Shown piece by piece: positions 26,586-37,185 of a stretch of DNA of 64,000 nt. The stretch is taken from positions 33,975,840-34,039,839 of the forward strand of contig ML660201.1 of NCBI GenBank assembly GCA_007570785.1. Reading direction: 5' to 3'. The DNA comes from Antilocapra americana (Eukaryota > Chordata > Mammalia > Artiodactyla > Antilocapridae). Position 1 is the first letter of the stretch. Each line of letters begins with the position of its first letter. The position numbers were made by a program, and so were the translations under genes. The notes under the pieces are model-generated. The model did not search any database and was not told the DNA's origin. It saw only the letters and a list, made by a program, of their open reading frames with translations.

Positions 26586-27836
26586 ACTCTTCTCACACAC
26601 TACCAAGTAATGTTCAAAATTCTCCAAGTCAGGCTTCAGCAGTATGTGAACCAAGAAATTCCAGATGTTCAAGCTGGATTTAGAAAAGGCAGAGGAACCA
26701 GAGATCAAACTGCCAACATCCTTTGGATCATAGGAAAAGCAAGAGAATTAAAGAAAAACATCGACTTATGTATCACTGACTACGCCAATGCCTTTGGGTG
26801 GATCACAACAAACTGTGGACAATTCTTAAAGAAATGGGAATACCAGACCACCTTACCTGCTTCCTGAGAAATCTGTATGCAAGTCAAGAAGCAACAGTTA
26901 GAACCAGACACGGTAAAATGGACTGGTTCCAAATTGGGAAAGGAGTACACCAAGGCTGTTTATTGACACTCTGCTTATTTAACTTATATGCAGAGTACAT
27001 TATGTGAAATGCCAGGCTGGATGAAGCACACATTGGAATCAAGATACATTATGTGAAATGCCAGGCTGGATGAAGCACACATTGGAATCGAGATTGCCAG
27101 GAAAAATATCACTACCTCAGATACGCAGATGACACCACCTTTATGGCAGAAAGTGAAGAGGAACTAAACAGCCTTTTGATGAAAGTGAAAGAGGAAAATG
27201 AAAAAGCTGTAAAATGAAATGTTGGCTTAAAACTCAACATTCAGAAAACCAAGACCATGGCATCTGGTCCCATCACTTCATGGCAATAGAGAAACAATGG
27301 AAACAGTGACAGACTATTTTCTTGGGCTCTAAAATCACTGCAGATGGTGACTGCAGCCATGAAATCTAAAGACGCTTGCTCCTTGGAAGAAAAGCTATGG
27401 TTTTTCCATAGTAATCAGGTATGGATGTGAGAGCTGGATCATAAAGAAGGCTGAGTGTCGAAGAATTGATACTTTTGAACTATGGTGTTGGAGAAGACTC
27501 TTGAGAGTCCCTTGGACTGCAAGGAGATGAAACCAAATCCATCCTAAAGGAGATCAGTCCTGGGTGTTCATTGGAAGGATTGATGCTGAAGCTGAAACTC
27601 CAATCCTTTGGCCACCTGATGCAAGGAACTGACTCATTTGAAAAGACTCTGATGTTGGGAAAGATTGAAGGCAGGAGGAGAAGGGGGCAGCAGAGGATGA
27701 GATGGTTGGATGGCATCAGTGACTCGATGGACATGAGCTTGAGCAGGCTCTGGGAGTTGGTGATGGACAGGGAAGCCTGCTGTGCTGCAGTCCATGGGAT
27801 CGCAAAGAGTCGGACACAACTGAGCAACTGAAATGA
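26586..27836 (+). mobile_element. BovB LINE, 5'-truncated, degraded
   Basis: Plus-strand BovB reverse-transcriptase-region sequence begins near 26586. Short frames carry fragments of the RT core, such as a VHQGC-like block near 26950. The 3' portion has 'gtgttggagaagactcttgagagtcccttgg' near 27485, and it ends at 'gacacaactgagcaactgaa'. Several frameshifts and stops separate the fragments, so the element is dead. A 49-base segment is tandemly duplicated at 26996-27093. It interrupts array unit 5. Confidence 0.92.
26996..27093 (+). repeat. 49-base tandem duplication inside BovB
   Basis: A block starting 'tacattatgtgaaatgcc' at 26996 recurs at 27045 with almost no changes, through 'cacattggaatc'. 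Near-identity of the copies suggests a late slippage or repair event after the BovB inserted. Confidence 0.9.
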
Positions 27837-28377
27837 ACCGGGGGGCTGTAGGAACACCTCTCCTGGAACAGAGTGCTGGATGGGTAGTCAGAGAGCATAT
27901 AAAAACAAAGGGAACCTACAAGAAGACAATCTCAAGAAACCACTTTAAGGCATATTAATGTTTCTTTTATTCTTTTGCTTGGAAAGCACAGGATACTGGC
28001 TCTGGATCATTAATTAACAGAGAACCACACATCAAAATTATTAATCAGGTACCACCTCCCACAACTCAGAATGCTCATTCACTAAAAGACTACAGACAAA
28101 GCTGGAGAGGATCTGGAGAAACCACAACCTTCAACATTTGCTTCAGGAATTGTCAACTGGAGAAAGCCAGGAGAGAAAGAACAGGAGGGAGCTTCTGTCA
28201 AACACTTAGTAGGACCCATCAGTTATGTATTCTTCTCAATGCTGGGACTCGGCAAGTGGAGAACATATCACCCGCAAAGACACCTACACGCCAGTGTTCA
28301 CTGCACCAGGATTCATCACAGGCCAGGACTGCATGCACACGAAGTGTCCATTTTCAGAGACGGATGGATGAACATGT

Positions 28378-28402
28378 GGTACACACACACACACACACAC
28401 AC
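28378..28402 (+). repeat. (AC)n microsatellite
   Basis: About eleven AC units sit in the L1 part of the array. The same position carries shorter or longer CA runs in other units (near 20100, 23960, 25560 and 32178), so it is a recurrent variable site of the unit. Confidence 0.85.
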
Positions 28403-28853
28403 AGACACATCCTTATCCATATATTCACTGGCGTATGACACAGCAATCAAAAAGCATGCAAAATGCCTTTTCCAGCAACATGAATGGATAAGCTGATGAT
28501 CTTAAGGGAAGCTAGTCAGACAAACATTGCCTAACAAAACTTCATTGAGTACAATCTAAAAGTTCATACCTATGACCACATTTATCAACTGAGTTTTATA
28601 AATCAGAAGCTTGTTATTAACGGAGTGACAATCATATACATACACTAAAAATGTGCAAGGACCTAGCATACAGCAGAGGGGATTCTACTCAGCAGCCTCT
28701 ACCTACAGGGCAAAACAGTTCCAAGAGGAAGACATCTATGTATAAGTGAATCAGGTGGCTCTACACCCAAAACAAACACAACACTGGAAATGAATTGTAT
28801 CCACCAAGCAAGGCACATTAACTTTCAAAAGAAACCAAACGTGAACAGTATTC

Positions 28854-30410
28854 CATTCAGCCCTGGGGTCCCTGGGCACCCTCACAGCCCAGGAGCCTGA
28901 GGAGCCTTGGGACCCAAGGCCGGACTGGGCTGGAGCTGAGGCAGCTGGGGAGGTCCCGTGGGGCATGGGACCCCCTGCTCCAGATCCATGCAGGCCGTCC
29001 CACAGCTCAACCAAGTCTAGCATGCCCCGAAAAGTAGACCCTCTTGGCAGAGAGAGCCCCAGATAGGCACCTCGTCTCCAGTCTCCCCGAGGTGGATACC
29101 CACCATAGCCTCTTACACCTTGGATCTCTCCACCTGACTAGCACAGCATGCCCAGCATCATGTTCTGTGCAGGCTTGGAATTTGTCTGGGGTGGTGCAGA
29201 TAAGGGAGAAGATGTAAAGAGACCCAGGCCCTGGCACATTCCACTCATCTGCAACCCAGAATCATGGCTTTTCTCTAGGGCTCAGTTGCCAGGAAAACAT
29301 CAAACAGGCCTGACAAAGTGCTGCTGCCTTGTGGACACTTCTAGGAACAACAGCTTAAAAATAAATGCTTCGGAGCACTTCAAATTGACAAATTTTGAAG
29401 TGTGGGGCTGTATGGACACCTCTCCTGAAACAGTGTTTTGGGGTGGATAATCAGAGAGCATATTAAAACAAAAGGAACCTTCAAGAAGACAACTCAAGAG
29501 GTCACTTTAAGGCACAAGTGTTTTTGTTTGCTTGCTTGTTTGGAAAAAACAAGAAACAGGCTCCAGATCGTTAATTAGTAGAGAACTGCACATCAAAAGC
29601 ATGATGAGATGCCACCTCCCACCACTCACAACGGTCATTCACAAAGACACAACCGACAGTGAGTGTTGGGGAGGGCCCGGAGAAACCAGGACCCTCCCAG
29701 GTCTGCTTCGGGAAATATCAACTGGGGACAGCAAGGACAAAGAACAGGAGGGAAATTCCTTCAAACAGTAAACAGGAGCTACGACAGTATCTGTCCTTCT
29801 CAGCGCTGGGACTCTGCAGGTGGAGAACAGATCATCCGATAAGACGCCTGCACTCCAGTGTCCACCGTGCCAATTGATCACAGCCAAGACTGCAGGCACA
29901 GAGTCCACCTGCAGAGATGGACGGGTAAACACGTGGCACATACACATATACTCACACATAGTCATATACACATATTCACTGGCGTATGGCACAGCAGTCA
30001 AAAAGTATGCAAAATACCTTTTCCAGCAAAATGAACAGACGTTTTAGTAATCCTAATGGTAGCTAGTCAGACAAGGAACAACTGCCTAAGAAAACTCCAC
30101 TGGGTACAATGAGAAAGTTGATACCAAGGATCACATTTATCAACCAAGTTTTATAAATTATAAGCTTGGGATTGACAGAGAGACAGTCATATACATACAG
30201 TAAAAAATACACAAGGACCTAGCATATTGCGCATGGGTTTCTACTCTGCAGCCTCTGTCTACCAACCAAGAAAAACTGTTCCAAGAGCAAGACATTTACA
30301 CATAAGTGAGTCCGGGGGCTGTACACCAAGAAACAGGACGCTGCAAATGAACTGCATCCACCATGCACGAAACATGAACTTTCAAAAGAAACCAAAGATG
30401 AATGGTATTC
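28854..30410 (+). repeat. Array unit 6 (uninterrupted)
   Basis: A 1.56 kb copy without insertions. The non-L1 part is somewhat shortened around 28940-28970. Confidence 0.85.
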
Positions 30411-30885
30411 CGCCCAGTTCAGGGGTCCCTGGGCTCTCACAGCCCAGGAGCCTGAGCACACGTGGGACCCAAGGCCGGGCTGGGCTGGAGCCGGGGTGGC
30501 TGGGGACAGTGTACCAAAAGGAAGCCCTCTTCAAACCTGGAGCGCCTGGGCCACGGGGAAGGGACTCCACGCTAGAGATCCAGGCAGGCTGTCCCACAGC
30601 TCAACCAAGCCTAGTACACCCCAAAAGAGGTGGACCTTCCAGTCACAGAGAGCCCCAAATAGGCTGTTGGTTCCCGCCTCCCTGAGATGGGTTCCCACCA
30701 CAGCCTCTTACCTCAGCCATGCCCCCAAGTGGTTACCACAGCATCCCCAGCATCGCCTTCTTTGCAGGCTTGGGATTGGTCTGGGGTGGTACAGATAAAG
30801 GGAATGATTTAAGGACACCCAGGCCCTTGCACCTTCCATTCTTCTACAACCCAGAAACACAACTTGTCTCTAGGGCTCTGGTTGC

Positions 30886-31078
30886 CAGTGAAAGTTGCTC
30901 AGTCGTGTCTGACTCTTTGTGACCCCATGGGCTATACAGTCCATGGAATTCTCCAGGCCAGAATACTGGAGTGGGTAGCCTTTCCCTTCTCCAGGGAATC
31001 TTCCCAACCCGGGGATCGATCCCAGGTCTCCCGCATTGCAGGCAGATGTTTTACCAGCTGAGCCATAAGGGAAGTGCC
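30886..31078 (-). repeat. Bov-tA SINE in array unit 7
   Basis: The left end is the reversed tail ('gtgaaagttgctcagtcgtg', 'gactctttgtgaccccatgg'). The right end is the reversed tRNA head ('gcattgcaggcagatg', 'gagccataagggaag'). It is close to consensus. Confidence 0.92.
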
Positions 31079-31653
31079 CACGAGGCGGCAGTCTTTCTAA
31101 CGGGCCTGAGAACGTGCTGCCGCCTTGTGGGCACTTCTGGTAACAACAACAGCTTCAAAATCAGTGTTGTGGAGCACTTCAAATACACAAAGCTTGTGGG
31201 GCTGTAGGGATCCCTTCCTTAAGCAATGTGCTGGGGTGGGTAATGGGAGAGCATATCAAAAGACAGGGGACCTTCAAGAAGACAATCTCAAGAGGTCACT
31301 TTAAAGCACAAGAAATAGGCTCCAGATCGCTCATTAATGGAGAACTGCACATCAAGACTATTATGAGGTACCACCTCCCACCACTCACAACATTCACAAA
31401 ACCACCACCAACAATAAATGCTGCAGAGCACCTGGAAAAACTGGAACCCTTTCACATTTTCTTTGGGTAACAACTGGGATCAGCGAGGACACAGAACAGC
31501 TGAGAGCTTCCTTCAGAAACTAAATAGGAGCTACCACGATCTCTGGCCTTCTCAATGCTGGGCCTCTGCAGATGGAGAACAGACCATCTGATAAGACACC
31601 TACGCTCCAGTGTTCACTGCACCGATGATATTTATCACAGCCCAAGACTGCAT

Positions 31654-32126
31654 TACTTTGCCAATAAAGGTCCGTCTAGTTAAAGCTATGGTTTCTCCAG
31701 TAGTCAGGGATGGATGTGAGGGTTGGACAGTGAAAAAGGCTAAGCACTGCAGAATTGATGCTTTTGAACTGTGGTGTTGGCGAAGACTCTTGAGAGTCCC
31801 TTGGACTGCAAGGAGATCCAACCAGTCCATCCTAAAGGAGATCAGTCCTGAATACTCATTGAAAGGACTGATGCTGAAGCTGAAACTCCAATACTTTGGC
31901 CACCTGATGTGAAGAACTGACTCACTTGAAAAGACCCTGATGCTGGGAAAGATCAGAGGCAGGAGGAGAAGGGGACAACAGAGCATGAGATGGCTAGATG
32001 GCATCACTGACTCGATGGATGTGTTTGAGCAAGCTCCAGGAGTTGGTGATGGACAGGGAAGCCTGGCGTGCTGCAGTCCATGGGGTCACAAAGAGTCGGA
32101 TACAACTGAGCAACTGGACTAAACTG
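31654..32126 (+). mobile_element. BovB LINE 3' end with target-site duplication
   Basis: About 470 bases of BovB 3' end, from 'ctttgccaataaaggtccg' to 'gagcaactggactaaactg'. A 10-base direct repeat borders it: aagactgcat at 31644-31653 and aagaccgcat at 32127-32136, one mismatch apart. This supports insertion by target-primed reverse transcription into array unit 7. Only the tail of ORF2 remains. Confidence 0.93.
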
Positions 32127-33256
32127 AAGACCGCATGCACACACAGTGCCCATTTTCAGAGATGGATAAACAGATGGCACACACACACACACACACACAT
32201 ACACACTCATACACACATATTCACTGGCATACGATGCCGCAATCAGAAGTATGAAAAAAGTCTTTTCCAGCAACATGAACAGATGTGCTGACGATGATCC
32301 TAAGGGAAGTCAGTCAGAGAAGGACAGCTATTTAACTCCACTGGGTACAATCTAAAAACTGATACCAATGAACGTACTTATAAATTCAGTTTTGTAAATT
32401 AGGAAGTAGGGATTATCATATGGACAGTCATATACATATAATAAATAATCCAATAAATAATCCACAATGACCTAGCCTTTAGCACAGGGACTTCTACTAA
32501 GCAGCCTGTAAGTACATACAGGTAAAAAGAATCCCATGAAAAAGACATATAGGTATAAGTGAATCAGGTGGCTGTACACCTAAAACTAACACGACATTGG
32601 AAATGAACTGTATCCACCATATAAGAAAAGTTAACTTTCAAAACAAACCAAATTGAACGCTATTCCACTCAGGCCTCGGGACCCTGGGCTGCTTTCATAC
32701 CACAGAAGCCTGAGCAGACTTGGGACCCAAGGCCAGACTGAGCTGGAGCTGAGGGAGCTGGGGACAATGCACCAAAAAGAAGCCCTCTTTGGGCCTGGAG
32801 TGCCTGGCCCGTGGGGGGACTGGACTCCACCCGCCCCAGATCCAGGCAGACTGTTCCACAGCTAACCACAGTACACATAGTATGTTCAAATACCAGTGGA
32901 CCCTCTAGGCTGAGAGACCTCTGAATAGGCACATGGTGTCCAGTCTCCCTGAGGTGGGTTCCCACCTCAGCCTCCTACCTCGGCATCTCCCCACCTGACT
33001 ACCAGGGCCTCCCCAGCACTGCCTTCTGCGCAGGCTTGGGCTTCCTCTGATAAGGAGGAAGATGTAAGCAGGCCTGAGCCCTGGCACATTCCACGCTCAT
33101 TTGCAACCCAGGAACATGACTTTTCTCTAGGGCTCTGGTTACCAAGAAATCTGAAATGGCCTGACGAAGTTATGCTGCCTTGTCAATCCTTCCCATAAGA
33201 ACAACTTAAAAACGAGTGTTTGGTAACATTTCAAATTGCAAGGCCTTTGGGGTGTA

Positions 33257-33473
33257 AGGGTTTTCCTGGTGGCTCGGTGGGTAAAGAATTCGCCTGCAAC
33301 TCCCCAGACGCATGAGATGGGGGCTCCATTCCTGGTCAGGATGAGCCCCTGGAGGAGAGCAGGTAATCCACTCTAGTATTTTTGTCTGTAGAACCCCATG
33401 GACAGAGGAGTCTGCAGATCTACAATGCATAGGGTCGCAGAGAGTTTACCATTACTGGAGTAACTGAGCACAT
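33257..33473 (+). repeat. Bov-tA SINE, diverged
   Basis: It starts with 'gggttttcctggtggctcggtgggtaaagaattcgcctgcaa', then 'ccactctagtatttttgtctg', then 'gggtcgcagagag' and 'actgagcacatggg'. It is more diverged than the copy at 33798. Confidence 0.82.
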
Positions 33474-33797
33474 GGGGTGTGATGGACATCCTTCCTTAAG
33501 CATGTGCTTGGGTAGATAGCCGAAAACCAGTGCAAAACATGGTGAACCTTTAAGAGCTCCATTTATTGCAGATTTTTTTTCTTTCCTTTTATTTGGAAGG
33601 CATTTGAAAAGAGGCTCCAAGTCAGTTATCTTTGGAGAACTGCAAATTAAAACTGTAACGAAGTATCACCTCCCACCACTCAGATCGGCCATCGTCAAAG
33701 ACTACCAATATGAAATGTCAGAGATGGCCTGGAAAAAAGATAACCCTCTTATGCCATTTTAATGAACGTCAATTGGTAACAGCCATGATGGACAACA

Positions 33798-33982
33798 GGC
33801 TTCCCTCGTAGCTCAGCTGGTAAACAATCTGTCTGCAATGCAGGAGACCTGGATTTGATCCCTGGGTTGGGAAGATCCCCTGGAGAAGGGAAAGGCTACC
33901 CACTCCAGTATTCTGGCCTGGAGAATCCCATAGTCCCTGGGTCGCAAAGAGTTGGACACGACTGAGCGACTTCCACTTCCAC
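33798..33982 (+). repeat. Bov-tA SINE
   Basis: It has a complete head ('ggcttccctcgtagctcagc', 'gagacctggatttgatccctgg') and tail ('cccactccagtattctggcc', 'gagttggacacgactgagcg'). Close to consensus, in plus orientation. Confidence 0.92.
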
Positions 33983-35004
33983 TTACTTATGATGGATAAC
34001 AGCATAGAGCTTCCTTAGAGAACTAAAAATGGAGCTACAACATAACCCAGTCATCTCACTCCTGGGCCTCTCAGCGGAGAGAAAACATAATTCGAAAAGA
34101 CACATGCACCACAATATTCACTGCAGCAGTACATGCACCAGCCAAGACCTAGAAGCAACCAAAGTGTCCGTCTTCAGACAGTGGTGCAGGTATATAATGG
34201 AGTATGACTAAGCCCTATAAAGGAAGGTAATAATGCCATCTGCAGCTACATGAATGCTACTGGAGATTACCATACTATGTGAAGCAATTCCGAATGAGAA
34301 AGACAAATAAAAGATATTATTCCCGTGAGCAATCTATAATATGGCACAAGTGAACCTATCTATAGAACAGAAATAGACTCACAGAGATTAGGTTTCTGGT
34401 TGCCAAGGTTGAGAGATGGGAGATGATGTAGTGAGGACTTGTGGTTAGGAGACGCAAAGTGTTACATTCAGAGTGAATAAACTCCAAGATCCTACTGTAC
34501 AGCACAGGGAACTATGTTCAGTCTCCTGGGATAAACCATAACAGAAAAGATTACTTAAAAAAGATTGTATATGTGTAAAACTGAGTCACTCTGCTAAACA
34601 GGGAGATCGGCACAACACTGCAAATGTAGTATACTTCAATAGAAAAAGGAAAAAAAAAGGTGCAATTTATAGAGAAAACTATCGAACAAAAAAAAAGGTG
34701 GGGAGGGGAACCTGTTTTTGAAGATGATTAGGAGCTGACACTTGACACTGGTCTTTGATTTCAGGATGAAAAGACAGGGAGCTGTTGTAATCCTGCATGT
34801 TCATAATGCTCCAAAAACTCACAGTTGTTAATAACAAACCTCTTACCTTCAAAGAAGCTATGGGGGAATGAAGTTAACATTCCTGTGGGAAAACATGAAA
34901 TGCTCCAATAATCACTGGTTTGGGTTTTGAAGGCAGAGAGTCACAGGCGTACAGTACTCTTCCATTTCTGAAGACCTACAAACGATATGAGGAATGTGTG
35001 ACAC

Positions 35005-35735
35005 GCTGTTGGTGGGAACATAAACTGATACTGCCACTATGGGGAACAATATGGAGAGACCTTTAAAAACTAGGAATAAAACTACCATAGGACCAAGAAA
35101 TCTCACTAGTGGGCATATACTCTGAGAAGATCACAATGGTAAAAGGCACATGCACCCCAATGTTCACTGCAGCACTGTTTACAATAGCCAGGACATGGAA
35201 GCAGCCTAGATGTGCCAATGGATAAAGTTGGGTGTGGAACATACATACAATGGGATATTACTCAGTCATAAAAGGGAATGCATTTGAGTCAGTTCTAGTG
35301 ACGTGGATGAACATAGAGCCTATTACATACAGTAGTTAAGTCAGAAAGAAAAACAAATAGCGTATATTAACGCATATATGTGAAATCTAGAAAGATAGTA
35401 CTGATGAACCTATTTGTAGGGCAGCAATGGAGATGCAGACATAGAGAACAGACTTGTGGACACAGTGAGGGAAGAGGGAGGGACGAATTGAGAGAGTAGC
35501 ATTGGACCATATACGTTACCATACGTAGAAGGGACAGCCAGTGGGGATTTGCTGTATAATGCGGGGAGCTCAACCTTATGGTCTGTGACAACCTAGAGGG
35601 GTGGGATGGGGTGGGAGGGAGGTTCAAGAGGGAAGGGACATATGTATACCTTTGGCTGATTCACGTTGATATATGGCAGAAATCAACAGAACATTGTAAA
35701 ACAATTATCCTTCAATTAAAAATTTAAAAAATGCT
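35005..35735 (+). repeat. L1 LINE 3' end
   Basis: A long artiodactyl L1 terminus: 'gttggtgggaacataaactg', 'caccccaatgttcactgcagcactgtttacaatagcc', 'gggatattactcagtcataaaa', 'ggtgggatggggtgggaggg', and the final 'acattgtaaaacaattatccttcaattaaaaa'. It is 5'-truncated and non-coding, and separate from the tandem array. Confidence 0.92.
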
Positions 35736-36129
35736 TTGAAAAAGAGTGAAAAAAAATATAAAGAATGCGTGTCAGTTTAGGCCAGGCCATTATAACCTTG
35801 AAGTACGTGCTCAAGGGGGAGGGTGACAGCCTATCATTCAGAAATCACTTGTAATAGCATAATCTTCCCTGTGTAGACTGGATGTAAGAAATAAAAGGCA
35901 CAACTAGCTAGTGAATGAGTCAGCCTTCATCCCAGTAATTATGTACCATAAATCCTGACACTGCCTTGTGGAAGCGATCACTTAGTCAACACTACCAATA
36001 AGTGGTGTCCGGACAACTGTACCAACCCTCTCTTTAGGAAGTTACCAGAGGTCTTCTGCTTTTCCAAAGAGTCTCTGCAATCATTGGATTATTAGCACTG
36101 GTAAAACTCTGTACTAGGTTTTTGAGGAC

Positions 36130-37185
36130 TCTCAGTTTAGTTCAGTTGCTCAGTCATCTCCGACTCTTTGCGACCCCATGAACTGCAGGACGCCAGGTCT
36201 CCCTGTCCATCACCAACTCCCAGAGCTCACCCAAACCCATGGCCATTGAGTTGGTGATGCCATCCAACCATCTCATCTTCTGTCGTCCCCTTGTCCTCCT
36301 GCCTGCAACCTTTCCCAGCATTAGTGTCTTTTCAAATAAGTCAGCTCTTCGCATCAGGTGGCCGAAGTATTGGAGCTTCAGCTTCAGCATCAGTCCTTCC
36401 AATGAACACCTAGGACTGATCTCCTTTAGGATGGACTGGTTGGATCTCCTTGCAGTCCAAGGGACTCTCAAGAGTCTTCTCCAACACCACAGTTCAAAAG
36501 CATCAGTTCTTCAGCACTCAGCTTTCTTTACAGTCCAACTCTCATATCCATACATGACCACTGGAAAAACCATAGCCTTGACTAGACGGAACTTGGTTGA
36601 CAAAGTGATGTCTCTGCTTTTTAATATGCTCTCTAGGTTGGTCATAACTTTCCTTCCAAGGAGTGAGTGTCTTTTAATTTCATGGCTGCAATCACCATCT
36701 GCAGTGATTTTGGAGCCCAGAAAAATAAAGTCAGCCACTGTTTCCCCATCTATTTGCCATGAAGTGATGGGACCAGATGCATGATCTTAGTTTTCTGAAT
36801 GTTGAGCTTTAAGCCAGTTTTTTCACTTTCCTCTTTCACTTTCATCAAGAGGCCCTTTAGTTCCTCTTCACTTTCTGCCATAATGGTGGTGTCATCTGTG
36901 TATATGAGGTTATTAATATTTCTCCTGGCAATCTTGATTCCAGCTTGTGCTTCCTCCAGCCCAGCGTTTCTCATGATGTTAAGTTAAATCATGCAGATAA
37001 GTTAAATAAGCAGGGTGACAATATACAGCCTTGACGTACTCCTTTTCATATTTGGAACCAGTCTGTTGTTCCATGTTCAGTTCTAACTGTTGCTTCCTGA
37101 CTTGCATACAGGTTTCTCAAGAGACAAGTCAGGTGGTCTAGTATTTCCATCTCCTGCAGAATTTACCACATTTTATTGTGATCCA
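36130..37185 (-). mobile_element. BovB LINE, 3' half, degraded
   Basis: The left end is the reversed BovB 3' tail ('agttcagttgctcagtcatc', 'gaccccatgaactgcagg'). On the minus strand the frame retains recognisable C-terminal pieces (for example [24 protein letters not shown] residues from about 36471) and a reverse-transcriptase fragment at 36974-36750 with a YTDDTTI block. The frame is split by stops and indels. The 181-residue plus-strand frame over it is antisense noise. Confidence 0.93.

Larger units (their letters stand above)
26039..28853 (+). repeat. Array unit 5, split by BovB
   Basis: The unit is interrupted between 'cacttcaaat' near 26580 and 'ggggctgtaggaac' near 27841 by a BovB of about 1.25 kb. 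Without it the unit is about 1.57 kb. Confidence 0.8.
30411..32666 (+). repeat. Array unit 7, with SINE and BovB insertions
   Basis: Contains a minus-strand Bov-tA at 30886-31078 and a BovB 3' end at 31654-32126. Without both it is about 1.59 kb. Confidence 0.8.
19645..34680 (+). repeat. Tandem array of about eight 1.58 kb composite L1/non-L1 units
   Basis: A landmark equivalent to tgctgccgccttgtggacac recurs at about 20573, 21641, 23372, 24953, 26521, 29319, 31115 and 33173. A second landmark, about cctcaggcctggggtccttgg, recurs near 21137, 22871, 24459, 26041, 28855, 30412 and 32668. After subtracting recognisable SINE and BovB insertions the spacing is 1.56-1.60 kb throughout. Each unit holds about 0.88 kb of L1 3' end (from the 'ggaaagcacaggaaa...ctaattaa' region to the '...gaaaccaaatgtga' tip) and about 0.70 kb of GC-richer non-L1 sequence. 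All units point the same way. The first is shortened and the last ends in a more complete L1 tip. Units are diverged, so the array is not recent. Nothing in it codes for protein. Confidence 0.88.
32667..34680 (+). repeat. Array unit 8 with a fuller L1 3' end
   Basis: The non-L1 part is followed by two plus-strand Bov-tA insertions and then a more complete L1 3' end (34030-34670). That end keeps 'gaacctatctatagaacagaaatagactcacag' and 'tatagcacagggaactatgttcag'-type blocks, which the other units lack or have shortened. It ends in an A-rich tail. Confidence 0.8.

Noticed and set aside
26586..27836. Active BovB reverse transcriptase
   Set aside because: The frame is broken by several stops and shifts, the 5' part is missing, and an internal segment is duplicated.
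33798..33840. tRNA gene at the head of a Bov-tA SINE
   Set aside because: The tRNA-Glu-like head is the promoter part of a SINE and lacks an intact tRNA fold and 3' half. The same applies to the other SINE heads.
19645..34680. Regular repeats as a possible CRISPR-like or centromeric satellite system
   Set aside because: The units are long, diverged, contain L1 3' ends and have no short repeat/spacer pattern. The setting is a vertebrate gene region, so this is a local array of L1-derived units.
36239..36784. 181-residue plus-strand open frame
   Set aside because: It is the antisense of a minus-strand BovB LINE; the same frame type appears over other BovB copies.
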